Below are positions 32,957 through 43,647 of a DNA stretch of 64,000 nucleotides, piece after piece. The notes below the pieces were generated by a model. It was not told the DNA's origin. It did no database searches and saw only the letters and a program-made list of their open reading frames with translations. Position 1 is the first letter of the stretch. Each line of letters opens with the position of its first letter. Position numbers and translations under genes: made by a program. Origin of the DNA: Yarrowia lipolytica. Its lineage: Eukaryota > Ascomycota > Dipodascomycetes > Dipodascales. The stretch is from contig NC_090772.1 of the NCBI RefSeq assembly GCF_001761485.1, positions 1,116,001 to 1,180,000 of the forward strand, read 5' to 3'.

Positions 32957-34102
32957 CTAATCCTCGTGCTCTCCCCGCATCTGGATACCTCCCTCGAGGA
33001 CCCTCACATCTCCACTATCCACGGCCTTAACCCACTCATTCTCAACCCGAAAAAAAATCCACATCCACCGACGCGAAATTTCTAGAAGCTGGAATACAAA
33101 AATTCCGGCCTCGTAGTCATGCACGTGACTCCAGGACGATGTGAATTTGAGTGTCCATGTGAATCGCAGCACGAGATCCACGACCATGGCTGTATAGTAC
33201 CACCACTTGGGGTACACAAGCGTCTTTCGTAGCCCCCCATTGTTGAGCTCACCGTCCCAGAGGTCCTGTAGAATTGAAAGGTTCCAATCGCACTTAATGT
33301 CCCAGATGAAGGAGAAGGACGAGTTGATCAGTGCTGCCACGAGCCAAACGTTATGCACGGGATGAGTCTTCATCAGAGTACCGAGAACCAACACAGGGAG
33401 TGTAGAGCAGTACTTGAGAGCGTTGACAAGATGGAAGTGACGTCCGTCACGCGAGTAGTCAATCAGACACTGTCTCAATCGAATCAGATAGGGAACAGCA
33501 GTGACACAAGGCACAAACCAGCTGCCTCCAATTCCTCGATCAGGTCGCTTGATAGACGTAATACCGTACCACAGGCCCAAAACACAGACAGCCAGATCAG
33601 CAACTACACGCGAATAACTCGTTAGAGCGTCCGACAGAATGATATCCGTGACTCTGTGTTGCTGGCTGAGACCTCCAAGCGACACTCGGAAGAGCGACTT
33701 GAGGAAGAAGAAGCGCCCCGAGTCGTGCGTTCGCCATCCGACACCAATGATCGTCATAAACACAAACAGACCCACCCACGGGAACACATCTAGAACCGTC
33801 AGACTAGTGGCCTTGGAAACGTCAAACGGTGCGATAGCCACTGACACCCAAAAGAGCAGAATCCAAAACACCAGCATGATCGACACAAACAGAGCAAGTC
33901 GATAGACGGGTCTGAAAGCCGGGCGGGCGTATTTGAGACCCAGGATCGTCTCCACATCAATGCCATACATGCCCATGATCTGCAGGTTGAGGGCCCAGCC
34001 CCAGATGCCGAGGGTCAGGGCCACGAGAATACGCAGAATCACGTTGATGTGCACGTCAAATGAGTCTGTGTTATTTTCTGGCGCCGTCGAAAAGTCCACC
34101 AT
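32957..34102 (-). CDS. ERD1: Erd1-like EXS-domain membrane protein
   Basis: This is a 381-residue polytopic membrane protein of the EXS family (Erd1/Xpr1/Syg1). S. cerevisiae Erd1 is a Golgi protein needed for retention of ER residents and normal glycosylation, and has been linked to phosphate recycling from the Golgi lumen. About eight hydrophobic segments are visible. Near the end are features typical of EXS domains: SFSFIWDIKCDWNLSILQD, WWYYTAMVVDLVLRFTW, and LLEISRRWMWIFFRVENEW. Another ATG lies 24 codons upstream at 34174, in poor context (TCTATG). The ATG at 34102 (CAACATGG) fits yeast start context and is chosen, but the longer form cannot be excluded. Confidence 0.88.
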   Translation of the reverse strand: MVDFSTAPENNTDSFDVHINVILRILVALTLGIWGWALNLQIMGMYGIDVETILGLKYARPAFRPVYRLALFVSIMLVFWILLFWVSVAIAPFDVSKATSLTVLDVFPWVGLFVFMTIIGVGWRTHDSGRFFFLKSLFRVSLGGLSQQHRVTDIILSDALTSYSRVVADLAVCVLGLWYGITSIKRPDRGIGGSWFVPCVTAVPYLIRLRQCLIDYSRDGRHFHLVNALKYCSTLPVLVLGTLMKTHPVHNVWLVAALINSSFSFIWDIKCDWNLSILQDLWDGELNNGGLRKTLVYPKWWYYTAMVVDLVLRFTWTLKFTSSWSHVHDYEAGIFVFQLLEISRRWMWIFFRVENEWVKAVDSGDVRVLEGGIQMRGEHED

Positions 34103-34174
34103 GTTGAGTGACAGATAACGAGTGGTTTCAATTGTAGGGGTGATTCGGATAAGGTGTGTTATCGAGCAATGCAT

Positions 34175-36143
34175 AGAGTTTAGTATCCTGCATGTGAACT
34201 GGGGGGATAGCGTCTATAATACGCGTTTGAGTATATTTCAATTGAACATAGACGTTTGATTGAGGTATATTGCGTGTTAGTAGCTACGAGGTGAATTCTG
34301 AGCCCCTTGTGCTGACGAATGAGGCAGTTGGAGAGTGCTGGTATGATGTGGACGCGTTTAGTTGGCATTAGTTGGTATGTATATTGATTTAGTTGGGACT
34401 TTAGTAGAGAGGTTTGGACGATGTCGCGGTTCGATTTCTATGAAGGCATCTTTATTAGTATTAATTTATAACACCAACATATTATACTACTATTCACCCT
34501 TGGTATGCCTGGATAGGTTGGTTTGCTCGTCTAATTACATTTTATACGTTGAATGGTGCTCTATTCAGTCTCTTTTGTTCTTAGAGTATCTCCTTCCAAG
34601 TAGGGTATCTGGTTCCTCCAAAAACAATCCATTCTCGTTCGTCGAAAGCAGATTCAGTCGGGAAACTTCTCCAAGCCGACAAGTGCCTTTATAAGTTGAT
34701 CCGCAAACAACATGTGTCTCATATACCGCCCTCAAAGTTACGATAACCGGTGGGGTTCTCGCCACTATAGTAGGTGTATATAATGCGAGAGATAGCAGCA
34801 ATAGCGCGCGAGATAATCTGGACACATTTTTGATTTTGAAACGACCGTGAAATCAGACAAAACGACCAACAGGACTCAATGGGCAGGCATGACATTGATA
34901 CATCCTTTCTTCTTCTTCTCCTACAACACGCCAAACTACGATATCTGCCCTAACCAAAGATACATCCCCCAAATACCACCTTTCAAGATACCAAAATGGA
35001 GCTCTCAATTGGCAGAATCTCGCCAGAGGCTCTATTATACCGACACACCTCTTCCTGCAACTCCACATCTATCTACTACCTCACCCCGCACTCTATGGTG
35101 GCCCAACTCTGTATGAACGATACAACCTCTTCCAGCGACTCCATGGCCCATTCTGGTCTATACTTTTCAGCCCAAAGGGGCACGTGCGGTCTAAAATGAA
35201 CCATTCCAAAGATACACAGCAATTGGCAACTTGATTGATGCCGATAGCGGGAAAAGAAGCATGTTAACATCACCTTTTGTCCCTATATCCTGACTCAAAG
35301 CACTGGTCTATCAGTCTATCACGTGAAGCGTCCGTCAATCCCACCCCCGTCTTGTCTGAAACACTCACTTAAACTCTACGCTAACTCTTTCATAGTCTAC
35401 TGTTTCGCAGGTCCACAAAAGTATGGACTTGCGTTGATTGAGTTGGTGGGATTTCGGCGCCTTGAATCGAAACTCGTGGAGCACGTGTTGTGGTCACGTG
35501 ATGTAAAAGAAGAAGTGGTTAACACATCACTCGAGTGCTTAGGAGTCGATTCCGACCAAGAAATACGCATGTTTGTGCACTGGAACGGCATCAACAGTTG
35601 CCCCAATTTCTTTATCTTTTCGTCGCCGCTTGTCTTAAGCTTTTATCATAGGGAGATCGTCAAAACATGTCTGTCAGAACGGGTTGGAATGTGGATCAAA
35701 ATCAGCAGCAAAACGTTGAATTCGGAAACGACAACCTCTTCCTTGAATTCATCTAATTTGTTTGTCACCATTCTTTCATCAACAGCTGGATTTTCTCCGG
35801 CATTGGACACTTGATAGATCCACCTGTCTGTCAAATTAACTTGGCTTATGCAGCTCGTGCATTGGGACATTGAACTTAGTTAGCGAGATGGAATTATTTG
35901 GGAAGGGGGAAAGGGGGTGAAGGAGTTGTCGGGGAGATATTTTGAGCTTTGATCTTGACTCAGCGGCTTTGGGGCTTCAGATTGATATGTTTATTGTCTG
36001 GAAATGACCCCCATAATACCCCCCATTAGTCACACTCTCGTATCGCGCGGCACGTGCCTGATCTACTCGATGAGACTGATTGAGGAACGTTATTGAGCAG
36101 TATATAACCCACTGATGGCCGTCGAATCCGTTCGACAACCACC
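34175..36143. other. Intergenic between divergent Erd1-like and phosphodiesterase genes
   Basis: About 2 kb. A 67-codon frame at 34996-35199 begins with AAAATGG but has no recognisable features. The longer plus frame at 35323-35814 starts only with GTG. Two CACGTG sites lie near 35482 and 35494. Nothing else is supported. Confidence 0.45.
36101..36107 (+). promoter_or_regulatory. TATA box of the secreted phosphodiesterase gene
   Basis: TATATAA 37-43 bases upstream of the ATG at 36144. Confidence 0.6.
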
Positions 36144-38171
36144 ATGAAGCTCTCACTCATTCTTGCGGCTCTTGCCACGTCCGCTTCGTCCTTGAAGACG
36201 GTCACTTTCAAGGATGCGACTGGCAACAATGTCTCGTATGTTGAGAAGCCGACTTTTGACCAAAAGAAGGTCGATGCCTACGTTCTTCAGACCGAACAGA
36301 TTGTCAATTCCACCCACATGGACAAGTGTGGCAAGTGCCTGACCGCCATTGCTCTCGGCAAGCAGGCTGCGTTGAACGGAGATGTGCAGCTCATTCCTGC
36401 AGTGCTTACCAAGCTGTGCAAAATGTACAAGTTCTCCAAGACATGTGACACCGACTATGGAGCCGAAACTACTGGCTACGACACCGATGGAACCCATGCA
36501 GCCCAGACTCTCACTCTCATTGACGACCCTTACGGCACTGACGGCCAGTATCTCTGCTACTACAAGGTGAACCAGGCGTGTCCTCTTCCTGAGTTGCCCA
36601 AGTTTGATCTCAAGGCCCTGGGGTGGTGGGGCGACAAGCCTGACAATGTTACTGTTCCCAAATCCGAAAACAAGACCTTCAACGTGGCGCATCTTAGTGA
36701 CCTTCATATTGATCTGCGGTACGAGATGGGTGCCGAGGCCAACTGCACAGAAGGAGGAAAGATGTGTTGTACCCCGGATCAGTTCAACAAGGGCGCTCGA
36801 GCTGCGGGTCTACAAGAGGTCGTTGTTCCCGCTCAGAAATACGGCATGTACACTTGTGACGTGCCTCCTCCTATGATTGACTTGACTCTTCAGACAGTCG
36901 GACAGTTTGCCAAGGAGAAGGAGTTCGAGTTTGCCATTTTCACGGGCGACATGGTTTCCCACGATGTGGCGTCACAAACCAACCTGGCCAATACAGCTCT
37001 GTCTGAAGAAGCCATTTACCACGCCTTCAAAAAGTACATGGGGGATGTGCCTGTCTTTATGACCTATGGTAACCACGATACTTTCCCCTACGGCCAACTG
37101 GCTCAGCACAAGAGTGGCTACGGAGGCTACTTTGTGTGGAATGACCAGCTGTCTGCTCAGCTATGGAAAGACTATGGCTGGATTGATGCCGAAGCCGAGC
37201 AGCAGGCTATTCATACCTATGGATCTTTTGCCACCACTACCAAGAGAGGTCTCCGGGTCATTTCTCTGGACTCCAACCTCTGGTACAAGAAGAACTTTTA
37301 CAACTTCTGGAACACCTCCACCGACCCTGACCCCTCTGGACTGTTCCGATTCCTGTCAGATGAGCTGCTGGAGTGCGAGAAGACCGGTCAGCGAGCTTGG
37401 CTCATGGCACATATTCCTCCTGGCGGAAACATGGACAACTCTTTGGCTCACTCTACTGAAATCATCCGCCAGATCGTCAGCCGATTCTCCAACACCATTG
37501 CCGGCCTCTTCTTCGGTCACGTGCACGAGGATCAGTTCAACGTCTGGTACGCAGGAAACGGATCCACCAACACTGTTGACAACGCTCTTCAAATTGCCTT
37601 CCTTGGGCCCTCCGTCACTCCTCTCACTTACTACAACCCTGCCTGGAGATACTACGAGGTGGACACCAAGACTTTTGAAGTCATGAACAGTCACACCTAC
37701 TACGCCAAGCTCAACGAAAGCTTTGCTTTCGACTTTGAGCACCCTGTTGAGAAGACTATCGGCAACTTCTCGTACCTCGGCTATCCTCAGATTACCAACA
37801 TCTCTTCTGAGGACGTTAACGGAACCGCTCCTGTATATCATTACGAGTACAATGCTCGAGAAGCCTATGATCCCGATCACGAGTGGCCTGCTAATGCTCC
37901 CCTTAATGCCACCTTCTGGCATAAGGCTGTCGATTATATCGTCAACCGAAACGAAACTCGAGACTTGTTCCTCAAGTATGAGTACCGACAATCGCCGTAC
38001 GTCCCCAAGTGTGCCGACGATAACTGTCTCGCAAACGTCTATTGCTTCCTGTCTTCAGGAACCGTCCCCCAGGTGGTGGAGTGCCAGAAGAACCACAAGG
38101 GCTTTAAGAAACAGATCTACATCAAGAGAGATGGTACCTATGGAGATGAGCCGGAGCATCATCATCACTAA
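36144..38171 (+). CDS. Secreted acid-sphingomyelinase-like phosphodiesterase
   Basis: This is a 675-residue secreted metallophosphoesterase of the acid sphingomyelinase family, which hydrolyses sphingomyelin-type lipids or, in fungal relatives, other phosphodiester or phosphate substrates. It has a signal peptide at 1-16. A saposin-B-like region with paired Cys lies at about 59-120 (DKCGKCLTAI ... LTKLCKMYKFSKTC). The calcineurin-like metal sites are complete and in order: SDLHID, FTGDMVSHD, YGNHDTFP, AHIPPGG and GHVHEDQF. Many N-x-S/T sites agree with secretion. The last six residues are PEHHHH, a natural His run. ATG 36144 follows a good TATA box and CACC context. Substrate not determinable from sequence. 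Confidence 0.92.
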   Translation: MKLSLILAALATSASSLKTVTFKDATGNNVSYVEKPTFDQKKVDAYVLQTEQIVNSTHMDKCGKCLTAIALGKQAALNGDVQLIPAVLTKLCKMYKFSKTCDTDYGAETTGYDTDGTHAAQTLTLIDDPYGTDGQYLCYYKVNQACPLPELPKFDLKALGWWGDKPDNVTVPKSENKTFNVAHLSDLHIDLRYEMGAEANCTEGGKMCCTPDQFNKGARAAGLQEVVVPAQKYGMYTCDVPPPMIDLTLQTVGQFAKEKEFEFAIFTGDMVSHDVASQTNLANTALSEEAIYHAFKKYMGDVPVFMTYGNHDTFPYGQLAQHKSGYGGYFVWNDQLSAQLWKDYGWIDAEAEQQAIHTYGSFATTTKRGLRVISLDSNLWYKKNFYNFWNTSTDPDPSGLFRFLSDELLECEKTGQRAWLMAHIPPGGNMDNSLAHSTEIIRQIVSRFSNTIAGLFFGHVHEDQFNVWYAGNGSTNTVDNALQIAFLGPSVTPLTYYNPAWRYYEVDTKTFEVMNSHTYYAKLNESFAFDFEHPVEKTIGNFSYLGYPQITNISSEDVNGTAPVYHYEYNAREAYDPDHEWPANAPLNATFWHKAVDYIVNRNETRDLFLKYEYRQSPYVPKCADDNCLANVYCFLSSGTVPQVVECQKNHKGFKKQIYIKRDGTYGDEPEHHHH

Positions 38172-38380
38172 CCGACCAGTTAAGATTCATTCGATTCCCT
38201 ATATTAATCAAAAAATTGTTCCAAAAATTAATAGAGAGTTGTAATGCAAACGTCGTGAATGCGACCTGCGTGTTTTGAAGTGTAGTCACCAGTAAGAAAC
38301 GTGTACAGATTAGAATAAGAGACGCAGTTCTGGTTTTGCTGGGTTTCTTTCGCATTTATATATCACAACTCCCCTCTTCT

Positions 38381-39220
38381 TTAACTATCGACGCCTAACC
38401 AAAACAAATTCTTCTGAGAGTTGTAACTGACCGTATGCAAAGCCAGATCACTCAGATCGTGGCCCCAAACACCATAGTTTCCGTCAGTAGTGACCCGGTT
38501 CATCATACCGGGAATATTTCCGACCGGAACCGTGCTGGTCTCCTCCTCTTCAGCATAGACTCTGTCGTAGTGACGCTTGATTTCTCGAATCAGGTGGCCT
38601 CGTGTAAACCCCCGTTTATCGTCAGGATAGATTTTGAACTCATAGTCGTCGTCCAGAGGATAATCCAAAATAAGAGTGACGTATTTAGGCTTGTTCTGTT
38701 CGGATTCGTCCATGATAATCTCCTCATTAGTTAGCACAATCTCCTCTTTGTCCATGCACATATCGTGGGTTCTTTGGAACGAGCCTCCGAGTTCAATGTA
38801 GGGGCTCATTTCATCGTTATCATCACTGTCGTTCTCAGGAAGTACATTGAAATTAATTTCAAGAAGCTCAGTATGACAGAGCTGGGAGGGAGAGGGTGTT
38901 GAGAACGATGAATCAGAGTCATTGTCGGAGTGCGAGGGTGTAGAGATAGCCACGGTAGCAATAGGTTCTGTAAGATTGTGAGAGATGGCTTCTGTGTCCT
39001 TGGTTTCCGCTGAAGAGCCAGATTTTGTGCCACAGACAAGAAGATCAGGAACTACCGCTTGTGGAGGTGTGATTGAGTCGCATGTAGTGTGGGAAAGTGA
39101 TGAGTCCAGTGTAGCCCTGGTTAATTCAGTCTTGGTGGTAGACTCACAATCTGTGGACTCTGGTTTTTCTACCGTCTCCGTGACACAAAGCTTCTGAACA
39201 GCTTCAATCACTTTATCCAT
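38381..39220 (-). CDS. Unassigned protein with a conserved-looking C-terminal domain
   Basis: A 279-residue protein from ATG 39220. Residues 1-150 are Ser/Thr/Glu/Asp-rich and probably disordered, with an acidic patch (PENDSDDNDEM). The last 105 residues look folded: KYVTLILDYPLDDDYEF, then RGHLIREIKRHYDRVY, and a Gly/Trp motif NYGVWGHDLSDLAL. That last motif resembles fungal proteins of unknown function, but I cannot name the family. There is no signal peptide or membrane segment. It is convergent with the phosphodiesterase gene (209-base gap) and divergent from the small coiled-coil gene at 39754. Confidence 0.75.
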   Translation of the reverse strand: MDKVIEAVQKLCVTETVEKPESTDCESTTKTELTRATLDSSLSHTTCDSITPPQAVVPDLLVCGTKSGSSAETKDTEAISHNLTEPIATVAISTPSHSDNDSDSSFSTPSPSQLCHTELLEINFNVLPENDSDDNDEMSPYIELGGSFQRTHDMCMDKEEIVLTNEEIIMDESEQNKPKYVTLILDYPLDDDYEFKIYPDDKRGFTRGHLIREIKRHYDRVYAEEEETSTVPVGNIPGMMNRVTTDGNYGVWGHDLSDLALHTVSYNSQKNLFWLGVDS

Positions 39221-39753
39221 GTTGTTGTATCAATGTTGGTGCAAGTAGTGTTGAGTCACGATATCAATTCAAGGTGGTTCAGCCGCATGATGCACTGTTA
39301 ATCTGGGGTAGAACTCAAATTGTCACAAAAAATATAGAGAAGGTAGCGTTCAGAAGCTCGGTGAGATTTTCAATTGAGCGGTCTTCCGATAGGAGATTCG
39401 AGCCTGGTTGATATCTAGGGGGTATACAGAGTCGAGAAAAAAGCCACAGGTGTGTTCTTTTTGTGTGAGAAGACCATTACCGCTACCAAGTTCACTCCGA
39501 CTCCAAGTACAGACTGTACAAGATGTATTTGCGATAAATATATATACTGTATTTTATGCAGTTATGCAGCACTTGTACGTGAATAATTACAGTATGTATA
39601 GTAATTATATATAACAGTATATAATAATATATATAGTATAACCATATATAAAATGTAGCTTTTTCGTCTTCCATTTTTCATGTAGTTATGATAAGGCACA
39701 GTTACGATAAGGCACATCTGACTTGTTCTCAACTACTGTACCGACCACATAAG
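39221..39753. other. Divergent intergenic spacer with AT-rich tract
   Basis: Shared upstream region of the genes at 39220 (minus) and 39754 (plus). A TATATA-rich stretch lies at 39535-39660. Confidence 0.5.
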
Positions 39754-39987
39754 ATGATCATTGAATCGACACCAGAACCGGAAATCAATGAAGATACTCC
39801 TTTGGAGGAGGTGAGACGACAGATAACCGAGACCAGGGCAGATAATAAGAGGCTGAAGCGCCAGATTGCGCGTCTCCAAGAGGATAATAGGGAAAGAATT
39901 ATTGCGCTGGAAGAGAGCTTTCAGTATATCATGCAGTTGGCTGTTGGTCTGGGTGAGAAGGTGGAGCAATTCGATTCCTTACAATAA
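39754..39987 (+). CDS. Small coiled-coil protein
   Basis: A 77-residue frame from ATG 39754, with a further ATG 22 codons upstream in the same frame. Residues 18-60 form a strong charged coiled coil with heptad-like spacing (LEEVRRQITETRADNKRLKRQIARLQEDNRERI). A short hydrophobic helix follows (YIMQLAVGLGEKV). The composition is clearly protein-like. Such proteins are often small subunits or adaptors, but the family is not recognised. Confidence 0.5.
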   Translation: MIIESTPEPEINEDTPLEEVRRQITETRADNKRLKRQIARLQEDNRERIIALEESFQYIMQLAVGLGEKVEQFDSLQ

Positions 39988-40404
39988 TTGATTGGCTGAT
40001 AGTTGGGCTCAGTGAACATGTTGGCTGGACCCCACACATGTCCTGCTCGTGATCAGAGGAGTTTTGCTGTCTCCCCTTTCTTACTAGGCACACAGACACA
40101 TGCACTCCACAACAGCTGTGATTATGGTCCCGTGCTCGACTCAGTGGGCCAGACAGGAGACACAACTCCTCTCCGTCGTCCCTGAAGATCAAACATTGAC
40201 TGATCAAACCACCCTTCAATCACACGCTCTCGCTTTTAATTTGTTGATGATTATTTACCATTGCCTGACTACATGATCTCTCGGAGACCACCAAGCTACT
40301 GTACATACTGTACTGGCTATTTTTCTTCATTATTCTCCCTTCTCATTCGTGATTAATCTATGTACAATAATGCAACCTCCTTATCTCTCTACCTCTAGAA
40401 CTTC
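39988..40404. other. Convergent intergenic spacer
   Basis: 3' flanks of the small coiled-coil frame and the 594-residue gene; nothing else supported. Confidence 0.45.
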
Positions 40405-42189
40405 TTACCCTTGCGCGGCCTCTTTTTCGTGGACTTTGACTCCTTTCGCTTCTTGGGTTTCTCTTTCTAGGAAAAAGTCCATGTCAAGGAGTGTCTTCCA
40501 CAGCGGCGATGTAGACTTATTAGAAAGGCTTGCTAAGAGGCTTGTCTGTCTTTGCTGACTGTTTGCTGACTGTTTGCTGACTGTCTTGCTGACTGTCTTT
40601 TTCGCTGTCTTGCTGGCTGTCTTGCTGGCTGTCTTGTTGGATTTCTTGTTGGATTTCTTGCCGGAAGGTTCGACGAGGTCTTCAATGGTAAGAAACTCAT
40701 CAACCTCTCTCTTGGTGTCGCTAGTCTGAGTCTTGATCTCCTGGACACCTCTAGAACCTCTAGTGTTCGAGTCGTTGGAAGCCTTCATTTCCCTAGTGTT
40801 GGAACCCTTTCCATTCGACGCACTTCCATCTCTAGAACCCCTGGTATCACCTTTTTCTGTCTCTTTAGGCGCCCTACTAGGGGTATCCCTCTTGGCACCT
40901 CCATTGACAACCTTCACAGCGTCTTTCTTGACCTTGCCCTTGGGTTGAGGATCAAGCAGAGCAATATCCCTGATGAGTTCCTCCTCAAGTGACCTCTTCT
41001 CTCCTGCGTCAAACATGCGCTCATTGATGACGTTTCTCTTGGATTTGCCGTTGTTGTAGTCGATAATGGCCTGTTTTCGAGCCTGGATCCGCTGCAGAGC
41101 ATCAGAACTCATCTCTCCAACCCCTCTAACTCGAAGAGAGTGTCGGAACAGTTCCCACATGAGCTTGTTGATAGACTCACTCATAGGAACCGACACGTTT
41201 CCTGCCAGTCCAAATTCAGAAGCACCCATGCCACAGACAGAGAAGTAGATCCTTCTCACAGCTCCATTTTCATACTGGAATGGTTCGAACGAGTTGGAGT
41301 CAAAGTCGAAGACAATAGCGCCTTTCTCTGCCACACTCTTGCTGTCCAGATCCTTATACCCAGCTTTCAAAACCTCATCCACCTTCTCGACTAGTCTTTG
41401 TCTTTCAGCTAGAGCTATCTCCAACAAAGTCTCTAGTTCGAAGATCCGGTTTCGGCCCTGTTGCTGCATCACACGCACAGATGTTCCATGCAAGCGACGA
41501 TCATCTGTGCCAAAAGCAGCCTGGAATCGAAGAAGACATGCTCTCTGGTACCATTTGGAAGAAATTGCTAGGTCTGAAACGCCCTCCATCTCCTTGGGGA
41601 TCACAGGCTTGCCTTCAATGATCGGAACCACGTGTGCCACAGTCGGTTCGCCGTCTCTGTCCACCCCAGAATCACTCTTAATGGAGGCAAACTGATCCAG
41701 CATCCCTCGAGGAAGTAGAATGTCACCCAAAACGCCCTTTCTGGGGGGAGTCGCAAGCATCTGAGCATAAAAGTTGTTTCGTGTCGCTTCAAACGCCTCG
41801 TAATCTGAACTTCCAACCTCTGGGGCCGCGGGTCGACGCAGAAAGGACAAACGTCGTCCCTCCCGCGAAAAATCGACTCGAGCAGCCAACCCGCTCACAA
41901 CCTCATCGATACTGCGCTGGTAGTCACAAGACTTGGTAGGCAGACGGTACCGCACCGTCTGATTGTCCGCTTTGAACCGATCTGCCTCCCGCTGCTTCTT
42001 TCCTTCTCTAACTCGAACGCAGTCCGCCGCCGAGGGACCCTGATGATCTCGGCCCATAACCTGCCGCATCTCCTTCAGAAAGTCCATTTCTTGCCGTTGC
42101 CGTTTCCGCGCGGCCAATACGGCGCCGCTCTGAGCGTTTCCCAGCTTCCGCGGCGCCTTGATGCCCTGCCTGGCAGTAAATCGAGTCAT
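40405..42189 (-). CDS. Unassigned protein with basic ends and a Lys/Ser/Thr repeat tail
   Basis: A 594-residue protein from ATG 42189. The N-terminus is basic and helical (KAPRKLGNAQSGAVLAARKRQRQEMDFLKEMRQ), suggesting nucleic-acid or nuclear association. The central 150-410 region looks folded, with hydrophobic and Phe-rich segments (GAIVFDFDSNSFEPFQYENGAVRR, SINKLMWELFRHSLRVRG). Residues about 430-560 are low-complexity, including NKTASKTASKTAKKTVSKTVS-type repeats similar to histone-H1-like tails. It ends with SPLWKTLLDMDFFLERE, which could be a short interaction motif. No enzyme motif seen. It is divergent from the flavin-reductase gene. A chromatin or nuclear role is only a guess from composition. 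Confidence 0.78.
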   Translation of the reverse strand: MTRFTARQGIKAPRKLGNAQSGAVLAARKRQRQEMDFLKEMRQVMGRDHQGPSAADCVRVREGKKQREADRFKADNQTVRYRLPTKSCDYQRSIDEVVSGLAARVDFSREGRRLSFLRRPAAPEVGSSDYEAFEATRNNFYAQMLATPPRKGVLGDILLPRGMLDQFASIKSDSGVDRDGEPTVAHVVPIIEGKPVIPKEMEGVSDLAISSKWYQRACLLRFQAAFGTDDRRLHGTSVRVMQQQGRNRIFELETLLEIALAERQRLVEKVDEVLKAGYKDLDSKSVAEKGAIVFDFDSNSFEPFQYENGAVRRIYFSVCGMGASEFGLAGNVSVPMSESINKLMWELFRHSLRVRGVGEMSSDALQRIQARKQAIIDYNNGKSKRNVINERMFDAGEKRSLEEELIRDIALLDPQPKGKVKKDAVKVVNGGAKRDTPSRAPKETEKGDTRGSRDGSASNGKGSNTREMKASNDSNTRGSRGVQEIKTQTSDTKREVDEFLTIEDLVEPSGKKSNKKSNKTASKTASKTAKKTVSKTVSKQSANSQQRQTSLLASLSNKSTSPLWKTLLDMDFFLERETQEAKGVKVHEKEAAQG

Positions 42190-42951
42190 AATCGTGTGAC
42201 CGAAATATCTTTCATGAGAAACCTTCTGCGAGATAGTGGGTTAGGGCACCGACTCGGAGTAAAGCAGGCTCTGAAGCTGAAAACATCGGTCAGTCCAAGT
42301 GCTGTAGTTTTCCAGAGTGGTATTATCCCCCTTTCCTTCGTGAAGGATGTTTACTGTCTAACTGAGCTTTTCCTCGTATGACGAGAGTACTTCCAGAATT
42401 TGATTTCAGGTGATGCTATATGTTTCCCTAGGACCAATAAAATATAAAAAAACAAAAAAATATTTAGAACAAAAAACAAAAAAATATATAAATATATTAA
42501 ACAAGCTGATCCGGCAAGCTGAAAATAGAACCATTAGGGATAATTGTGACGAATAAAAGATTGGAAAAAAAACACCAGTGCTAAATTATGTTATTGTTGT
42601 TTTTTACTCTTTTTGGCGTGCTTTTACTGATCTTGGAAAACTTTTAACTTATTTTTAATTCTTTTTCTCTTTTAAGGCTGCTGATTTCATTAGTTACGGA
42701 ACTTTAACTTCATGCACTGATTACTTATCGCAATCTAGCGGAATGTGGTGTTTGTTGGAGAGTAGTGATTTTGAAAAGCTGAAAAACTGCCAGTATAGAT
42801 AGCTTGTTGAATAAAGTTGTCCCCATTCGTCTAAATTCAACAATTGTCGATATTTCGTCCGCCTGACGCATCCGTATATTTTCCGCTACTGCATGAAATT
42901 TTACGTGAGTTAAATTCCAGATGCTCCAACCCCGCTTGAGCAACGACACAA
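42190..42951. other. Divergent promoter region, AT-rich
   Basis: Lies between genes at 42189 (minus) and 42952 (plus). It contains an AT-rich stretch at about 42430-42670. No gene seen. Confidence 0.5.
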
Positions 42952-43647
42952 ATGATTTCCCGGGCATTGAGAGCGCAATTAGCCCTCGGGGCTATGTCGA
43001 CACGGCTCGCCGGCGTGCGATTCAACAGCAGTGCGGGCCCATCGACACTCTCAAAAGACACAAAAGACGTGACAGCAACCTACAGAGACGTGATGGGTCT
43101 GCACTCGCAGCCGGTGATGATTCTGACGACTAACTGCAACTCCGAGGGCCACGAGCCCCGTGGTCTTACACTTTCATCTGTCACTTCGCTCTCACTCAAA
43201 CCCGAGCCGCTACTGTGCTTCAATCTGCAGGTGCCTTCACGAACTTCACAGGTGCTCCATGACCGAGAGGTGTTTGCTTTGAACATGTTGCCTGGTACCA
43301 AGGACTCTGTGCGTGCGTGTCGGTTTTTCTCGGGCGCCTACGGCAACAACGTGAACCCGTTTGCGGCCGAGCTTGACATTTTCACCAAGTCTGAGGACTT
43401 CCACAACTTGCCCGTCATTCTCGACTCCATGGCGATCCTCTACTGCCAAAAGCACCAGGTGATGCGTGTACACGACCACGAGATATGGGTGGCCAAGGTG
43501 GTGGGTGTGGACAACAGATCGCTTGTGCATGGGGCTGATGAGGCCATGTTGTACCAGAAGAGGCATTTCAAGCAAGTTGGAAAGGAGATCAACGAGCCGA
43601 CTAAAGAGGAGGTCGCAGATGATGTCAGAAGAGGCACTTGTACATAG
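42952..43647 (+). CDS. Mitochondrial flavin-reductase-like (FMN-binding split-barrel) protein
   Basis: A 231-residue protein of the flavin reductase-like family. The first 30 residues (MISRALRAQLALGAMSTRLAGVRFNSS) are basic, hydroxylated and free of acidic residues, which fits a mitochondrial presequence. The domain shows the usual signatures: PVMILTTNC, then GLTLSSVTSLSLKPEPLLCFNL (flavin-binding strand and turn), FALNMLPG, and the C-terminal HEIWVAKVVGV strand. Family members bind FMN or FAD and reduce free flavin or partner oxygenases using NAD(P)H. Which partner is used here is unknown. A second ATG at residue 15 is possible, but the longer form gives the better targeting peptide. Confidence 0.88.
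   Translation: MISRALRAQLALGAMSTRLAGVRFNSSAGPSTLSKDTKDVTATYRDVMGLHSQPVMILTTNCNSEGHEPRGLTLSSVTSLSLKPEPLLCFNLQVPSRTSQVLHDREVFALNMLPGTKDSVRACRFFSGAYGNNVNPFAAELDIFTKSEDFHNLPVILDSMAILYCQKHQVMRVHDHEIWVAKVVGVDNRSLVHGADEAMLYQKRHFKQVGKEINEPTKEEVADDVRRGTCT

Noticed and set aside
35323-35814. 163-codon plus frame
   Set aside because: Begins with GTG in a CACGTG word, has no early ATG and no recognisable features.
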